Below, piece after piece: positions 25,928 through 33,783 of a DNA stretch of 64,000 nt. The notes beneath the pieces are model-generated. The model ran no database searches, had not been told where the DNA came from, and worked only from the letters and a program-made list of their open reading frames with translations. Made by a program: the position numbers and the translations under genes. Origin of the DNA: an uncultured Porphyromonadaceae bacterium (GTDB lineage Bacteria; Bacteroidota; Bacteroidia; Bacteroidales; Muribaculaceae); contig CAMWXJ010000012.1 in the NCBI GenBank assembly GCA_947178215.1, positions 26,134 to 90,133 on the forward strand, read 5' to 3'. The stretch's first letter is position 1. Each line of letters begins with the position of its first letter.

Positions 25928-26725
25928 ATGAAGATAGCAGTAATAGGCGCCGGCAATATGGGCTCGGCAGTTGTGGCCGGCATTGCCGGTTCGCTCGCCG
26001 ATGTAGAGATTGCAGTGTCGAATCCGTCGGTCGCCAAGCTCGACAGACTCAAAAACAGATTCCCGTCGATAACGACGACCGCCTCCAACACCCAAGCGTG
26101 TGTAGGCGCGTCGGTCGTCATCCTGGCCGTCAAGCCGTGGATATTGCCCGGAGTCGTCGATGAATTGCGTGCTGTGATAGAGCGCGATATGCCGGCCGTG
26201 GTGTCAATGGCCGGAGGTATAGGGCTCGATGATCTCGAACGGATGCTCGGCGAGGGTTGCAGCCCAGCGTTGTTCTACGTGATACCCAACACTGCGGCAG
26301 CGGTAGGCGAGAGCATGACATTCATGGCTCAGCGCCGTGCTTCCGGTGAACAGGTATCGGCAGTAACGCGTCTGTTCGGAGCCTGCGGCAAGGCCGTCAT
26401 GGTAGAGGAGCGAATGATGAACGCCGGCATGGTGACGGCTTCGTGCGGCATAGCTTTCGTGATGCGCTATATGCGTGCCATGGAACAGGGGGCAGTAGAG
26501 CTCGGCCTGCGCCCAGACGAAGCGCGGCAGGCCATTATCCAGACCGTGCTCGGCGCCGCGAAGCTGCTTGAAGCGACAGGGGCGCACCCCGAAGACGCGA
26601 TTGACGCGGTGACAACCGCCGGCGGACTGACTATCCGCGGCCTCAATGCAATGGAAACAGGCGGCATGACAGCCGCCGTGGAGGCCGGAATGAGGGCCGC
26701 CATGCCCGCCGGGCGACAGTCATAA
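25928..26725 (+). CDS. proC: Pyrroline-5-carboxylate reductase
   Basis: The 265-residue enzyme reduces pyrroline-5-carboxylate to proline with NAD(P)H. I start at MKIAVIGAGNMGSAVVAGI, where the Rossmann GxGxxG begins at once; the track start adds 35 residues of no known domain. The family signature appears at the C-terminal end as AVTTAGGLTIRGLNAME. The central MAGGIGLDDLERMLG and YVIPNTAAAVGESMT are typical of ProC. A small GTGTGTG/CACACAC hairpin lies in the 124-bp upstream spacer. Confidence 0.95.
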   Translation: MKIAVIGAGNMGSAVVAGIAGSLADVEIAVSNPSVAKLDRLKNRFPSITTTASNTQACVGASVVILAVKPWILPGVVDELRAVIERDMPAVVSMAGGIGLDDLERMLGEGCSPALFYVIPNTAAAVGESMTFMAQRRASGEQVSAVTRLFGACGKAVMVEERMMNAGMVTASCGIAFVMRYMRAMEQGAVELGLRPDEARQAIIQTVLGAAKLLEATGAHPEDAIDAVTTAGGLTIRGLNAMETGGMTAAVEAGMRAAMPAGRQS

Positions 26726-26763
26726 AATAGCTTCACCGACGGCTGTAATACGGGATTATTGCG

Positions 26764-26771
26764 TAAATTTG
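26764..26771 (+). promoter_or_regulatory. -7 box giving a near-leaderless luxS transcript
   Basis: TAAATTTG matches TAnnTTTG and ends 7 bp before the luxS ATG at 26778, so the expected transcription start falls on or next to the start codon. Confidence 0.55.
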
Positions 26772-26777
26772 CAGCAT

Positions 26778-27260
26778 ATGGAAAAGATAGCAAGCTTTAC
26801 AATAGACCACAACCGGCTTGAACCGGGAATATTTGTATCGCGTCGCGACATCACTCCCGGCGGCGACACAATCACGACGTTTGACATACGCATGACCCGC
26901 CCCAACCGCGAGCCGGCCCTCACGCCGCGTGCTCTCCATGCTATGGAGCACCTTGCCGCAACCTATCTGCGCAACAATCCCTCGTGGCGCGACAGGATAG
27001 TCTACTGGGGGCCTATGGGATGCTGCACCGGCAACTATCTGCTCGTGCAGGGCGACTGTGACAGCGAGGCCATACTTCCGCTCATTCGCGAGACCATGGC
27101 GTTTATAGCCGAGTATGAGGGGGAAATACCGGGAGCATCGGCACGCGACTGCGGCAACTACACGTTTATGGACCTTGACGGCGCCCGCAAGGCAGCCCGT
27201 CGTTTCCTGCTTGACACCTTGGTCGACCCGAAGCCTGAAAATCTCAATTATCCGGCATGA
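26778..27260 (+). CDS. luxS: S-ribosylhomocysteine lyase LuxS
   Basis: The 160-residue metalloenzyme converts S-ribosylhomocysteine to homocysteine and the AI-2 precursor in the activated methyl cycle. The start MEKIASFTIDHNRLEPG is the conserved N-terminus. HAMEHLAATYLRN supplies the HxxEH metal ligands, and GPMGCCTGNYLL contains the third ligand cysteine (usually GCRTG; here GCCTG). It overlaps the TatD-like gene by 4 bp. AI-2 signalling is a possible by-product; the metabolic role is certain. Confidence 0.96.
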   Translation: MEKIASFTIDHNRLEPGIFVSRRDITPGGDTITTFDIRMTRPNREPALTPRALHAMEHLAATYLRNNPSWRDRIVYWGPMGCCTGNYLLVQGDCDSEAILPLIRETMAFIAEYEGEIPGASARDCGNYTFMDLDGARKAARRFLLDTLVDPKPENLNYPA

Positions 27261-27829
27261 CACCGGAGCCGCGATTGCCTCGCGCACTCGTCGAGGCTGT
27301 CGATGACTGGCACACCCACTGCCCGGGTCGCCGAAGAGCCATAATCAATGCTCCGTCGCTCGACGAGCCGCTCAACGCCGACCTGCTGTGGTCGGCGGGC
27401 ATACACCCGTGGGAGGCCGACAAGGCCACACCCGAAATGCTCGATTTGCTGCGCCGTCGCGTAGCCGAGCCGCAGGTCGTGGCTGTGGGCGAGGCCGGGC
27501 TCGACCGTGTCAAGGGGCCTTCGCTCGTAGTTCAGGAGGAGGTGTTCAGAGCTCAGGCGCGCATAGCCGACGAGGCGGGCAAGCCGCTCATCATCCACGC
27601 CGTGCGTACTATTCCGGAAATAATAAGACTGCATAAGGAAATGAAGCCGCGCGTGGCGTGGATTATCCACGGTTTCCGCGGCGGCAAGGAGGCGGCGCGT
27701 CAGCTGCTTGCGCGTCCCGGAATATACATTTCGCTCGGGAGCCGCTACCGGGCCGACGCCGAAGCGGTGATTCCGCCCGACAGGCTGCTGCGCGAGAGCG
27801 ACACCGACTGTCAGGGTACGGGGTCATAG
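27257..27829 (+). CDS. Compact TatD-family metal-dependent hydrolase
   Basis: At 190 residues this is shorter than typical TatD nucleases (about 260). The metal ligands are all visible: DWHTHCPG (HxH), VGEAGLD (Glu), PLIIHAV and WIIHGFRGG (His), and the final ESDTD (Asp). The protein ends soon after the last ligand with CQGTGS, and its 3' end overlaps the convergent yidD by 19 bp. Short TatD proteins are common in Bacteroidetes, so this may be natural and not a truncation. It overlaps luxS by 4 bp. A DNase or deaminase-like activity cannot be distinguished. Confidence 0.85.
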   Translation: MTPEPRLPRALVEAVDDWHTHCPGRRRAIINAPSLDEPLNADLLWSAGIHPWEADKATPEMLDLLRRRVAEPQVVAVGEAGLDRVKGPSLVVQEEVFRAQARIADEAGKPLIIHAVRTIPEIIRLHKEMKPRVAWIIHGFRGGKEAARQLLARPGIYISLGSRYRADAEAVIPPDRLLRESDTDCQGTGS

Positions 27830-28056
27830 CCGCTGCCTCCCCATGGATGACAGCGCGACAGTCGCCTGACCGTAAGCCACAGCCCCTTTATCGGGCCGTG
27901 TCTGCGTAGCGCCTCAATGGCATAACTGCTGCATGTTGGTGTGAACCTGCAGGACGGAGGGAGCATGGGCGAGATGCTGAGTTGATAAAACCTCACCGGA
28001 AGGATGAGAACCCATGCCGCTCCCTTACTTATTGCCCGCGCTGTCCGTTTCATCAT
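27811..28056 (-). CDS. yidD: Membrane protein insertion efficiency factor YidD
   Basis: The 81-residue YidD protein carries the conserved core [32 protein letters not shown] and [13 protein letters not shown]. It assists YidC-dependent insertion at the inner membrane. Its start lies 32 bp inside the end of rnpA on the same strand, and its end overlaps the convergent TatD gene by 19 bp. The rnpA-yidD order is ancient and supports both calls. Confidence 0.95.
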   Translation of the reverse strand: MMKRTARAISKGAAWVLILPVRFYQLSISPMLPPSCRFTPTCSSYAIEALRRHGPIKGLWLTVRRLSRCHPWGGSGYDPVP

Positions 28057-28483
28057 GAGCAGGTGGAGAGGACGGCGCGACGGTAGCGGCCATGCGGCCG
28101 AGCAGTCGCGTCATGGAGGCTGCCGTGCGGTCGTAGGGGGTAAGGCTGTCGCCCACATAAATGAAAGCGATGTCGAGTCGCGACGACTGTGGCAGCAGAT
28201 GCCGACTCAGCCGATACGCCTCACGGCAGCGTCGCCGCATGGTAACGCGGTCTACGGCGTGGCGGAGCCTCTTTTTCGGTACGGAGATAAGGAATTGGGC
28301 CACATCGGCGTTGCGGCGGGTGTTGACGCGCCACACCGCACGCCATGGCCATGCCATGGCCGAATGTGACTTAACGGCGTCGCCCGGGACACCGCTTGGA
28401 GCGGTACCCGGGCGGGCAAAGAGGAGCTCCGTAGCGGTAGTGCTGCAAAGCTTCTCGATTTTATAGAGCCTGAGACCCTTCAT
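28025..28483 (-). CDS. rnpA: Ribonuclease P protein component
   Basis: The protein of about 152 residues binds RNase P RNA for 5' maturation of tRNA. The signature [20 protein letters not shown] is the RNR-type RNA-binding motif, and the N-terminal LYKIEKLCS is typical. I use the ATG start [11 protein letters not shown]; the track start is a TTG overlapping the hemD stop. The C-terminus is extended and hydrophilic, and overlaps yidD by 32 bp, more than usual. Confidence 0.93.
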   Translation of the reverse strand: MKGLRLYKIEKLCSTTATELLFARPGTAPSGVPGDAVKSHSAMAWPWRAVWRVNTRRNADVAQFLISVPKKRLRHAVDRVTMRRRCREAYRLSRHLLPQSSRLDIAFIYVGDSLTPYDRTAASMTRLLGRMAATVAPSSPPAHDETDSAGNK

Positions 28484-28509
28484 GTCGTCATGAGGTGTGT
28501 CGCGGCGTG

Positions 28510-29307
28510 TCAAGACGCGGCTTTGTGCGAGCCGTCGTCGTCATCTTCGTCATCTGGGGCTTCGCCGTTGTGCTCGATAATACACTTCTCGATAGCCTTC
28601 ACAATGGAGGGATTGGCGGCGGTGCCTGCGAGGAAATCGAGGCGAAGCGAGGCGGCCTCAACGGCCTTGGCCGTGGCCTGGCCGAGACATCCTATCACAA
28701 TCTCTTTCTGGTCGAAGTCGGGGAAGTTTTTCAGCAGACTTTCGATTCCGGCGGGGCTGAAAAAGATAATCATGTCGTAGTCAAACGCTTCGTCGGGGCC
28801 GAAGTCGTTGCTGACGGTACGATACATCACAGCTTTGGTGTAGTTGACGCCGAGCTTGTCGAGAAGGTTGGCACCCTCGTCGCGGTGCACGTCGCTCACG
28901 GGGTAGAGGAACTTCTCCTTGCTGTGGCGGTTGAGAGCGGCTTGAAGCTGCGCGTCATCGAGCTTTCCGGTAGCGCCAAAGAATATCTTGCGTTTGCGAT
29001 ACACGATATATTTCTGCAAATAGTTGGCTATCTGTTCCGAAGTGCAGAAATATTTCATAGTATCAGGGATGGTGATACGCATTTCTTCGCAGATGCGGAA
29101 AAAGTGGTCTATTGCAGTCTTGGCGGTGAAGATGATGGCAGTAAACTCGGGGATGCTGATTTTCTGCTGACGAAATTCTTTGGCCGACAGACCCTCGACC
29201 TTAATGAACGGACGGAACACCATCTCCACGCCATAGCGCTCTGCTATTTCGAGGAAACGGTCGTCGGTCGGTTTTGGTTGTGAGATTAAAATTTTCTTGA
29301 TATTCAC
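28510..29307 (-). CDS. hemD: Uroporphyrinogen-III synthase
   Basis: The 265-residue enzyme cyclises hydroxymethylbilane to uroporphyrinogen III in haem and sirohaem synthesis. It has the two-domain HemD layout: MNIKKILISQPKPTDDRF, then FTAIIFTAKTAIDHFF, and in the second half GVNYTKAVMYRTVSNDF and YDMIIFFSPAGIESLLKNFP. Sequence conservation in HemD is low, but these points and the neighbouring DUF4271 gene, its usual companion in Bacteroidetes, make the call firm. The acidic tail (DDEDDDDGS) is odd but harmless. Confidence 0.9.
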   Translation of the reverse strand: MNIKKILISQPKPTDDRFLEIAERYGVEMVFRPFIKVEGLSAKEFRQQKISIPEFTAIIFTAKTAIDHFFRICEEMRITIPDTMKYFCTSEQIANYLQKYIVYRKRKIFFGATGKLDDAQLQAALNRHSKEKFLYPVSDVHRDEGANLLDKLGVNYTKAVMYRTVSNDFGPDEAFDYDMIIFFSPAGIESLLKNFPDFDQKEIVIGCLGQATAKAVEAASLRLDFLAGTAANPSIVKAIEKCIIEHNGEAPDDEDDDDGSHKAAS

Positions 29308-29371
29308 GTCAGAGGCTGATTTCGGAGTGTGAGGTGAAGTAGAGGAGAGTATGTGTTACGTGTATGTATGT

Positions 29372-30175
29372 CTATAATTTTGAGCTCATTTCTACGCTTA
29401 TACGCCATAAAAAAGCGAGGGGCGCGATTTCGAGCGTGCAAAGGTACAAAATAAAGTAGACAAGCGAGAATATATTAGTGTAAAAAAACCTAAATCCCTT
29501 ACAGATGAACATGAGCCGCGCCATTATATAGAGCCCTATGCCCGCTCTCACGGCCACGGCGGCTGCTCCCGGGTAGAAGAGCAGCATCAGCGCCGGGAGA
29601 GTGAGGAAGAGCCCGAGCAACGCCTGAGAGGCAAAGAGTCCGCGGAGCCACTGCGAGGTGTCGCCGGCGTGGGTCGAGAATGCGTAGCCGGTGACGAAGC
29701 AAGCGGCTGTCTGGAAGCACATCATGGCTACTGCTACGGCTGTGCCGGCCGCTATGCCGGTAAAGGGGGCCAGGGGGGCGCCGGTGGCAAAATAGAGCAG
29801 TATGCCCTCGCAGATGCAACACATCACGAGCAGCGCGCATGTGATGCGGCTCTCGTCTACGGTATGGTCGTCGAAAGTGTTGTTGCGGCGTCGCCCTGAG
29901 AGCAGAGCCGAGGCAAATGTTTTCAGATAGGTGGTGTGGCGGCTTACGCTCACGGCGAGCAACACGAACGAGCCTATGAGCATGGCGCTGACGCCGTCGT
30001 CGTAGCCCGGCAGCTTGGGGCGCCCTGCCGGCTCGATGCCGAGCACATATTCCACTACACCTGTATGTGCGCCTGCGCCCTCGGCACCCGCGTGGGGAGC
30101 CTCTTCCTCATGACACACTGCCGGCACGAAATGTCGTGCGGCTCCTGTGCTGTCGTTGAGTGCGAGTATCCTCAT
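29372..30175 (-). CDS. DUF4271 integral membrane protein
   Basis: The 267-residue protein has about seven membrane helices, starting near MLIGSFVLLAVSVSRHTTYL and ending with VYFILYLCTLEIAPLAFLWR. The ending LEIAPLAFL and the position just before hemD are characteristic of DUF4271. Its function is unknown; the steady link with hemD suggests a membrane role in haem metabolism, but that is inference. The first 60 residues are polar and histidine-containing. Confidence 0.85.
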   Translation of the reverse strand: MRILALNDSTGAARHFVPAVCHEEEAPHAGAEGAGAHTGVVEYVLGIEPAGRPKLPGYDDGVSAMLIGSFVLLAVSVSRHTTYLKTFASALLSGRRRNNTFDDHTVDESRITCALLVMCCICEGILLYFATGAPLAPFTGIAAGTAVAVAMMCFQTAACFVTGYAFSTHAGDTSQWLRGLFASQALLGLFLTLPALMLLFYPGAAAVAVRAGIGLYIMARLMFICKGFRFFYTNIFSLVYFILYLCTLEIAPLAFLWRISVEMSSKL

Positions 30176-30200
30176 ATCGCTTGGGCTTGCTTCGGGGGGG

Positions 30201-30806
30201 TTAAAGGGCGTTGATTAGGGCTATGGCTTCGGACGGTGTGGCGACTACGCTGTAAAGCGGAGCGTCGCTCTCGCAACGGCGCATGAAGTGACGCTCTTCC
30301 GCGCGGTCGAGCATAGCGAGCAGCGGGTCATAGTAGGCGGCTGTGTTGAGTATTATCACGTTGCCGCGATACAGGCCGAGCTGACGCCATGTTATGATTT
30401 CCATAAGCTCCTCAAAGGTGCCTATACCTCCCGGCATGGCTACGACGTCGGAGGCGAGCGCAGCCATCATGGCTTTGCGGAGGTGCATTGTGTCGACAGT
30501 CACCATTTGTGTCAGCGCGGTGTGCTGCCACCCCTTTTCCACCATGAAGCGCGGCAACACGCCTATGGTGATGCCGCCGGCCTCAGATGCTCCCTCGATA
30601 GCGGCGCCCATGAGGCCTTGACGGCCGCCTCCGCTTACGAGCGGACGGCCGGCGCACGCCACAAGGCGTCCCAGCTCTCGGGCCGCCGATTTATATATGT
30701 CGTCGATGCCGGCCGACGAGGCTCCGTAGACCGTCACCGCACGGCCCCTTGCTTCGGCCGGCAGGTCGGCGGCAGATTCGGTGTCTGTTATGTCGGGAAA
30801 GGTCAT
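30201..30806 (-). CDS. LOG-family (TIGR00730) Rossmann-fold protein
   Basis: The 201-residue protein shows the LOG motif PGGIGTFEELMEIITWRQLG and the upstream SGGGRQGLMGAAIEGASEAG. Members hydrolyse nucleoside 5'-monophosphates at the N-glycosidic bond (cytokinin-activating phosphoribohydrolase). I start at MTFPDITDTES, whose ATG overlaps the stop of the upstream gene by 4 bp. In bacteria the likely role is nucleotide salvage. A lysine decarboxylase label, still used in some annotations, would be wrong. Confidence 0.9.
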   Translation of the reverse strand: MTFPDITDTESAADLPAEARGRAVTVYGASSAGIDDIYKSAARELGRLVACAGRPLVSGGGRQGLMGAAIEGASEAGGITIGVLPRFMVEKGWQHTALTQMVTVDTMHLRKAMMAALASDVVAMPGGIGTFEELMEIITWRQLGLYRGNVIILNTAAYYDPLLAMLDRAEERHFMRRCESDAPLYSVVATPSEAIALINAL

Positions 30807-31297
30807 TTGTCGTTGGGTTTGAGGGCGGAGTGAGGTTTGACGGTGGTTACTTCGATGCGGCAACGAGGCCCTTTGACCACCACAAGCGACGATATGGCGT
30901 TGGCGGGTATGTCGGTAAATGCGGTGCGGTCAACTATCGTTCCGTCAACTATGTAGTCGACGTCGTCGGGGAGCGAGTCGGGTTCGAGCGGCTGGATGGC
31001 GGCGCGTCGTGTCACCACCTCAATGAGGTTGGCGGGCTCGGGGGTGACGATGAGCGAACGAATGTCCTTTCGGTCGAGCTTGAAGAACTGCTCGCGTGTC
31101 ACGGTGTCGCCGTCGATCATGAATGTCATTTCGGCAAGCTCGAGGCTGTCGCCCGGAAATACCATCATGGCGCCGCGCTCCGACGAGAACAGAGGCCTCT
31201 GTGGAAGCGCGAGGATAAGAGTGGCTCCGGCAGCTATAGCGGCGATGCATGTCGCTGCCACGCGGCGTGATTTGTCGGTTTTGGTTAGGTTTGTCAT
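30803..31297 (-). CDS. Anchored periplasmic protein with two plug-like repeats
   Basis: The 164-residue protein has an N-terminal membrane anchor (RVAATCIAAIAAGATLILAL) and a periplasmic part. Two related segments, MIDGDTVTREQFFKLDRKDI and YIVDGTIVDRTAFTDIPANA, each followed by a short I-SLxV strand, look like the small plug-type repeats found at the end of Bacteroidetes M56/BlaR1-like proteins. No protease motif is present, so it is a free-standing version. It lies in a leftward operon, coupled to the LOG gene. Function unknown. Confidence 0.6.
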   Translation of the reverse strand: MTNLTKTDKSRRVAATCIAAIAAGATLILALPQRPLFSSERGAMMVFPGDSLELAEMTFMIDGDTVTREQFFKLDRKDIRSLIVTPEPANLIEVVTRRAAIQPLEPDSLPDDVDYIVDGTIVDRTAFTDIPANAISSLVVVKGPRCRIEVTTVKPHSALKPNDK

Positions 31298-31338
31298 AAT
31301 GATATTTCAACGATTGCCGGCTCCGGGTAGTTCAGGAA

Positions 31339-32364
31339 TTAATCAAGGAAACCGTCGATGAAGCGCCTGGCTTCGGCGGCAGAGCGTGTGCGCAGACGCA
31401 TGGTGCCGGTGGAGTCCGACACAATGAAATAGGGACGGGCCGGTATGGCATAGCTTTTCCACTGTCGGTCGGCAATGGTGTAGGGGGTCCAGGTGCGGTG
31501 CCACTTTGCGGTGGAGTCGCGGCGCACTCCCACGGCCCAGGTAAGCGAGTCGGGTGCGCCTGAAAGCTCTATGGCTTGCAGGCGGCTGTCGGGCCAACGC
31601 TCCGTGAGCTCGCGTAGAATTATCTCTGCCGAATCGGAGCCGATAGTGCGCGATGTGCCGAAAGCGAGCAGGGTGAGCGACGCCTTGCGGGGGTTGAGGC
31701 GCACCGAGTGGTCGCGGTCGGTGCCGGGTAGTGTGCGTGAGGTGATATTGGCTGTGGCGTCGACGGCGAGCTGCATGGCGAGCAGGGTAGGGTAGGTGCC
31801 GAGTATGGCGCGTGAGCGTGCTTTGGCGGTAAGGAGGCGCAGCAGCGAGTCGGCCTGCTCCTCATGGCCCGGCGTGCGGAACACCGATGTGAGCAGGGCG
31901 GTGGAGGCGGGACTGTCGGGATTTTCGGCTATGAATTTCGCCACGGCGGCATTGATGGCGCGGATGTCGCCCGTCACGAGCGGCCCTGCGTTGTCGGCCA
32001 TGAATCCGCTGAGCTTCTCAGTGGGCTTGTTGCCCTTGGCGCGGCTGTTGACAGGCTCGGCGGTGTCGAGTGTAAGTGAAATCTCGTCGCCATTGGAGGC
32101 GATGGCCTGAGTGAGCTGCCGGTTGTCGGCGTCGGTAAAGGTGAGCAGGGCGGGCGACATGGAGCGGCCGCGCAGATTAAACTCGCCCTTCAACGTGCTG
32201 ACCTCCTCGCGGCGCATGGCGGAGCCGTCGAAATAGGTCATGTAGAGGGTAAGGTCATCGCCATTCTCCGTCTTGCCTTTGACCTTGAAGTCGGTGGGCT
32301 TCGAGCAGCCCGCAAGCAGTATGGCGATAAGCATCAGGCAGCCCGTGATTGTCGCATATTTCAT
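31339..32364 (-). CDS. DUF4369 lipoprotein with thioredoxin-like domain lacking CxxC
   Basis: The protein of about 341 residues starts at MKYATITGCLMLIAI with lipobox LLAGC. Residues 20-130 resemble DUF4369 (LTLYMTYFDGSAMRREEVST, GEFNLRGRSM), usually joined to a thiol-disulfide oxidoreductase domain. The second half has the thioredoxin-like fold pattern (ASLTLLAFGTSRTIGSDSAE, and PARPYFIVSDSTGTM with a cis-proline-like site), but no CxxC follows the first strand. Redox activity is therefore unlikely; a binding or chaperone role is more plausible. Its promoter diverges from that of pldA. Confidence 0.75.
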   Translation of the reverse strand: MKYATITGCLMLIAILLAGCSKPTDFKVKGKTENGDDLTLYMTYFDGSAMRREEVSTLKGEFNLRGRSMSPALLTFTDADNRQLTQAIASNGDEISLTLDTAEPVNSRAKGNKPTEKLSGFMADNAGPLVTGDIRAINAAVAKFIAENPDSPASTALLTSVFRTPGHEEQADSLLRLLTAKARSRAILGTYPTLLAMQLAVDATANITSRTLPGTDRDHSVRLNPRKASLTLLAFGTSRTIGSDSAEIILRELTERWPDSRLQAIELSGAPDSLTWAVGVRRDSTAKWHRTWTPYTIADRQWKSYAIPARPYFIVSDSTGTMRLRTRSAAEARRFIDGFLD

Positions 32365-32374
32365 ATTCACTCGC

Positions 32375-32405
32375 CAAAATTACTCCATTTTTGTCAGCTG
32401 TCAAA
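32375..32405 (-). promoter_or_regulatory. -33/-7 promoter of the DUF4369 lipoprotein operon
   Basis: Read on the minus strand, TTTG (32402-32405) and TAATTTTG (32375-32382) are 19 bp apart. The box ends 11 bp before the ATG at 32364. Confidence 0.65.
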
Positions 32406-32446
32406 GAAAAAACCGTCACTTGCCCCTCTCTCTCACCTTAATTATC

Positions 32447-32454
32447 TATCTTTG
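32447..32454 (+). promoter_or_regulatory. -7 box directly before pldA
   Basis: TATCTTTG matches TAnnTTTG and ends 8 bp before the pldA ATG, implying a leader of only a few nucleotides. Confidence 0.55.
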
Positions 32455-32461
32455 CAGTGTA

Positions 32462-33304
32462 ATGAGCCATCTGAAGCTGCTTTTCATCACACTGCTGGCG
32501 GTTATCGCCATGCCTCATATCACACACGCCCAGATAGTGCGTGGCGATGTCGCCGTAAGTTCCGACAGCATCCGTCGGGCTTTCGACGACGGCCCTTATT
32601 TCGGTCTCTACAAAGACAACTATTTCATCTTCGGCACGTCGGTAGGGCCCAAGCCCACGGTCTACAACACCAATATCAAGTTTCAGATTTCAGTAGCCCA
32701 GCGTCTTACCAAGTCGACGTTGCCGCTAGGCACTTACCTTTATCTCTTCTATTCGCAGAAGTGTTTCTGGAACGTGCTGGAAGAATCGTTTCCGATGACC
32801 GATCTCAACTTCAATCCGGGCATCGGCCTCACCAAGCCGCTGTTTGTCAAAAACCGCTTTGTGGGCAAACTGAGCCTCATAGCCGAGCATGAGAGCAACG
32901 GCCGCGACGGCGTCGAAAGCCGCTCGTGGAACCGCATCTCCCTCTCCGGCTCCATAATGATTGACCCCCGCTTCATAGTCCACGGCAAGTTCTGGATTCC
33001 TATTGTTGACGGCGAGAACAACCGCGACATCCTCAATTACAGCGGCATCTATCAGGTGGGCACGTCGTTGCAGAGCTCCGACAACCGTTTAGGCATGAGC
33101 GTGATTCTCACAAAGCGCCGTGGTTGGAATCTCAATTACAACACCGTGGTGGAATTGTCGTACCGCCTGTTCAAGCGCGACAATCAAAGCATCTTCCTGC
33201 AATACTACAACGGTTACGGGGAGGGCCTGCTGGCCTACAAGGAGTTCCACTCTCAACTGAGAATAGGCATAGTCATAAAGCCATCGCTCTTCTCGGAATA
33301 CTGA
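32462..33304 (+). CDS. pldA: Outer-membrane phospholipase A (OMPLA)
   Basis: The protein of about 280 residues has a signal peptide (MSHLKLLFITLLAVIAM to THA) and is a 12-stranded outer-membrane phospholipase A. The catalytic His/Ser signature is clear in AEHESNGRDGVESRSWNRIS, which holds the nucleophile Ser and catalytic His, and in YNGYGEGLLAYKE with the calcium-binding region. OMPLA dimerises and hydrolyses phospholipids that flip to the outer leaflet, keeping asymmetry. The start is fixed by the -7 box 8 bp upstream; the track start lies 63 codons too far up and runs through the promoter. Confidence 0.93.
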   Translation: MSHLKLLFITLLAVIAMPHITHAQIVRGDVAVSSDSIRRAFDDGPYFGLYKDNYFIFGTSVGPKPTVYNTNIKFQISVAQRLTKSTLPLGTYLYLFYSQKCFWNVLEESFPMTDLNFNPGIGLTKPLFVKNRFVGKLSLIAEHESNGRDGVESRSWNRISLSGSIMIDPRFIVHGKFWIPIVDGENNRDILNYSGIYQVGTSLQSSDNRLGMSVILTKRRGWNLNYNTVVELSYRLFKRDNQSIFLQYYNGYGEGLLAYKEFHSQLRIGIVIKPSLFSEY

Positions 33305-33343
33305 TTTTTTGTGCCGGAAGTGAAACATATCACGAATTTTTCT

Positions 33344-33351
33344 TAACTTTA
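33344..33351 (+). promoter_or_regulatory. Near-consensus -7 box before the structured RNA
   Basis: TAACTTTA differs from TAnnTTTG only at the last base. Its expected start site (about 33357) falls a few bases before the closing stem of the candidate RNA. Confidence 0.4.
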
Positions 33352-33357
33352 CCGCAA

Positions 33358-33485
33358 TTTACTATAAAGGGTGGATATAGGGCATGCCGGCGGCGAACTT
33401 TCGACCCGCCCGTATGTTAGACTAATGAAGCGGCTCCCCTCCGTGGGTGCCGACTTCGCTATCCTTCTTCTTGTTCACCCTTTTC
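33358..33485 (+). ncRNA. Candidate structured RNA with a three-way junction
   Basis: AAAGGGTG (33366-33373) can pair with CACCCTTT (33476-33483) and closes a domain of about 118 nt. Inside are two strong hairpins: one around 33383-33417 (CATGC-GGCGG region against CCCGCCCGTATG) and GAAG-CGGC-CCC against GGG-GCCG-CTTC at about 33427-33456. The right closing strand runs into TTTT, and a near-consensus -7 box lies just upstream. It could be a small RNA or the leader of the 33500 gene, which starts 15 bp later. I do not recognise a known family. Confidence 0.45.
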
Positions 33486-33499
33486 AACTATAAATCATT

Positions 33500-33748
33500 A
33501 TGGGAAGCATCCGTAAACAGACCGGCACCCCGCAGACAATGCGCAATATATTCGGCATCATCATGATTATCGTGTATATCGGCATGGGCATCCTTTGCTT
33601 CTGCGGTGTATTCGACTGGCTCACCGGTAGCTGGGCATGGCTCCGCTGGGTGGCCGGCGCACTCTTTGTGGTCTACGGCATCTGGCGCGCCTACCGTCAG
33701 TTTGCCGGCATTGACGACCCCGACGCCTCGTCGGACAGCGATGACTGA
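33500..33748 (+). CDS. Small two-helix membrane protein
   Basis: The 82-residue protein has two membrane helices (IFGIIMIIVYIGMGILCFCG and LRWVAGALFVVYGIWRAYRQ) and an acidic tail (DDPDASSDSDD). It starts 15 bp after the candidate structured RNA and is followed 35 bp later by the PstS-like lipoprotein, so the genes may be cotranscribed. It is not recognised beyond a Bacteroidales hypothetical membrane protein. Confidence 0.65.
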   Translation: MGSIRKQTGTPQTMRNIFGIIMIIVYIGMGILCFCGVFDWLTGSWAWLRWVAGALFVVYGIWRAYRQFAGIDDPDASSDSDD

Positions 33749-33783
33749 CAATCTATTCCTCCACTCACCCTCAGCCGAGCTAC

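Noticed and set aside
27257-27829. tatD as a truncated pseudogene
   Set aside because: All metal ligands including the last Asp are present; it is more likely the short Bacteroidetes form.
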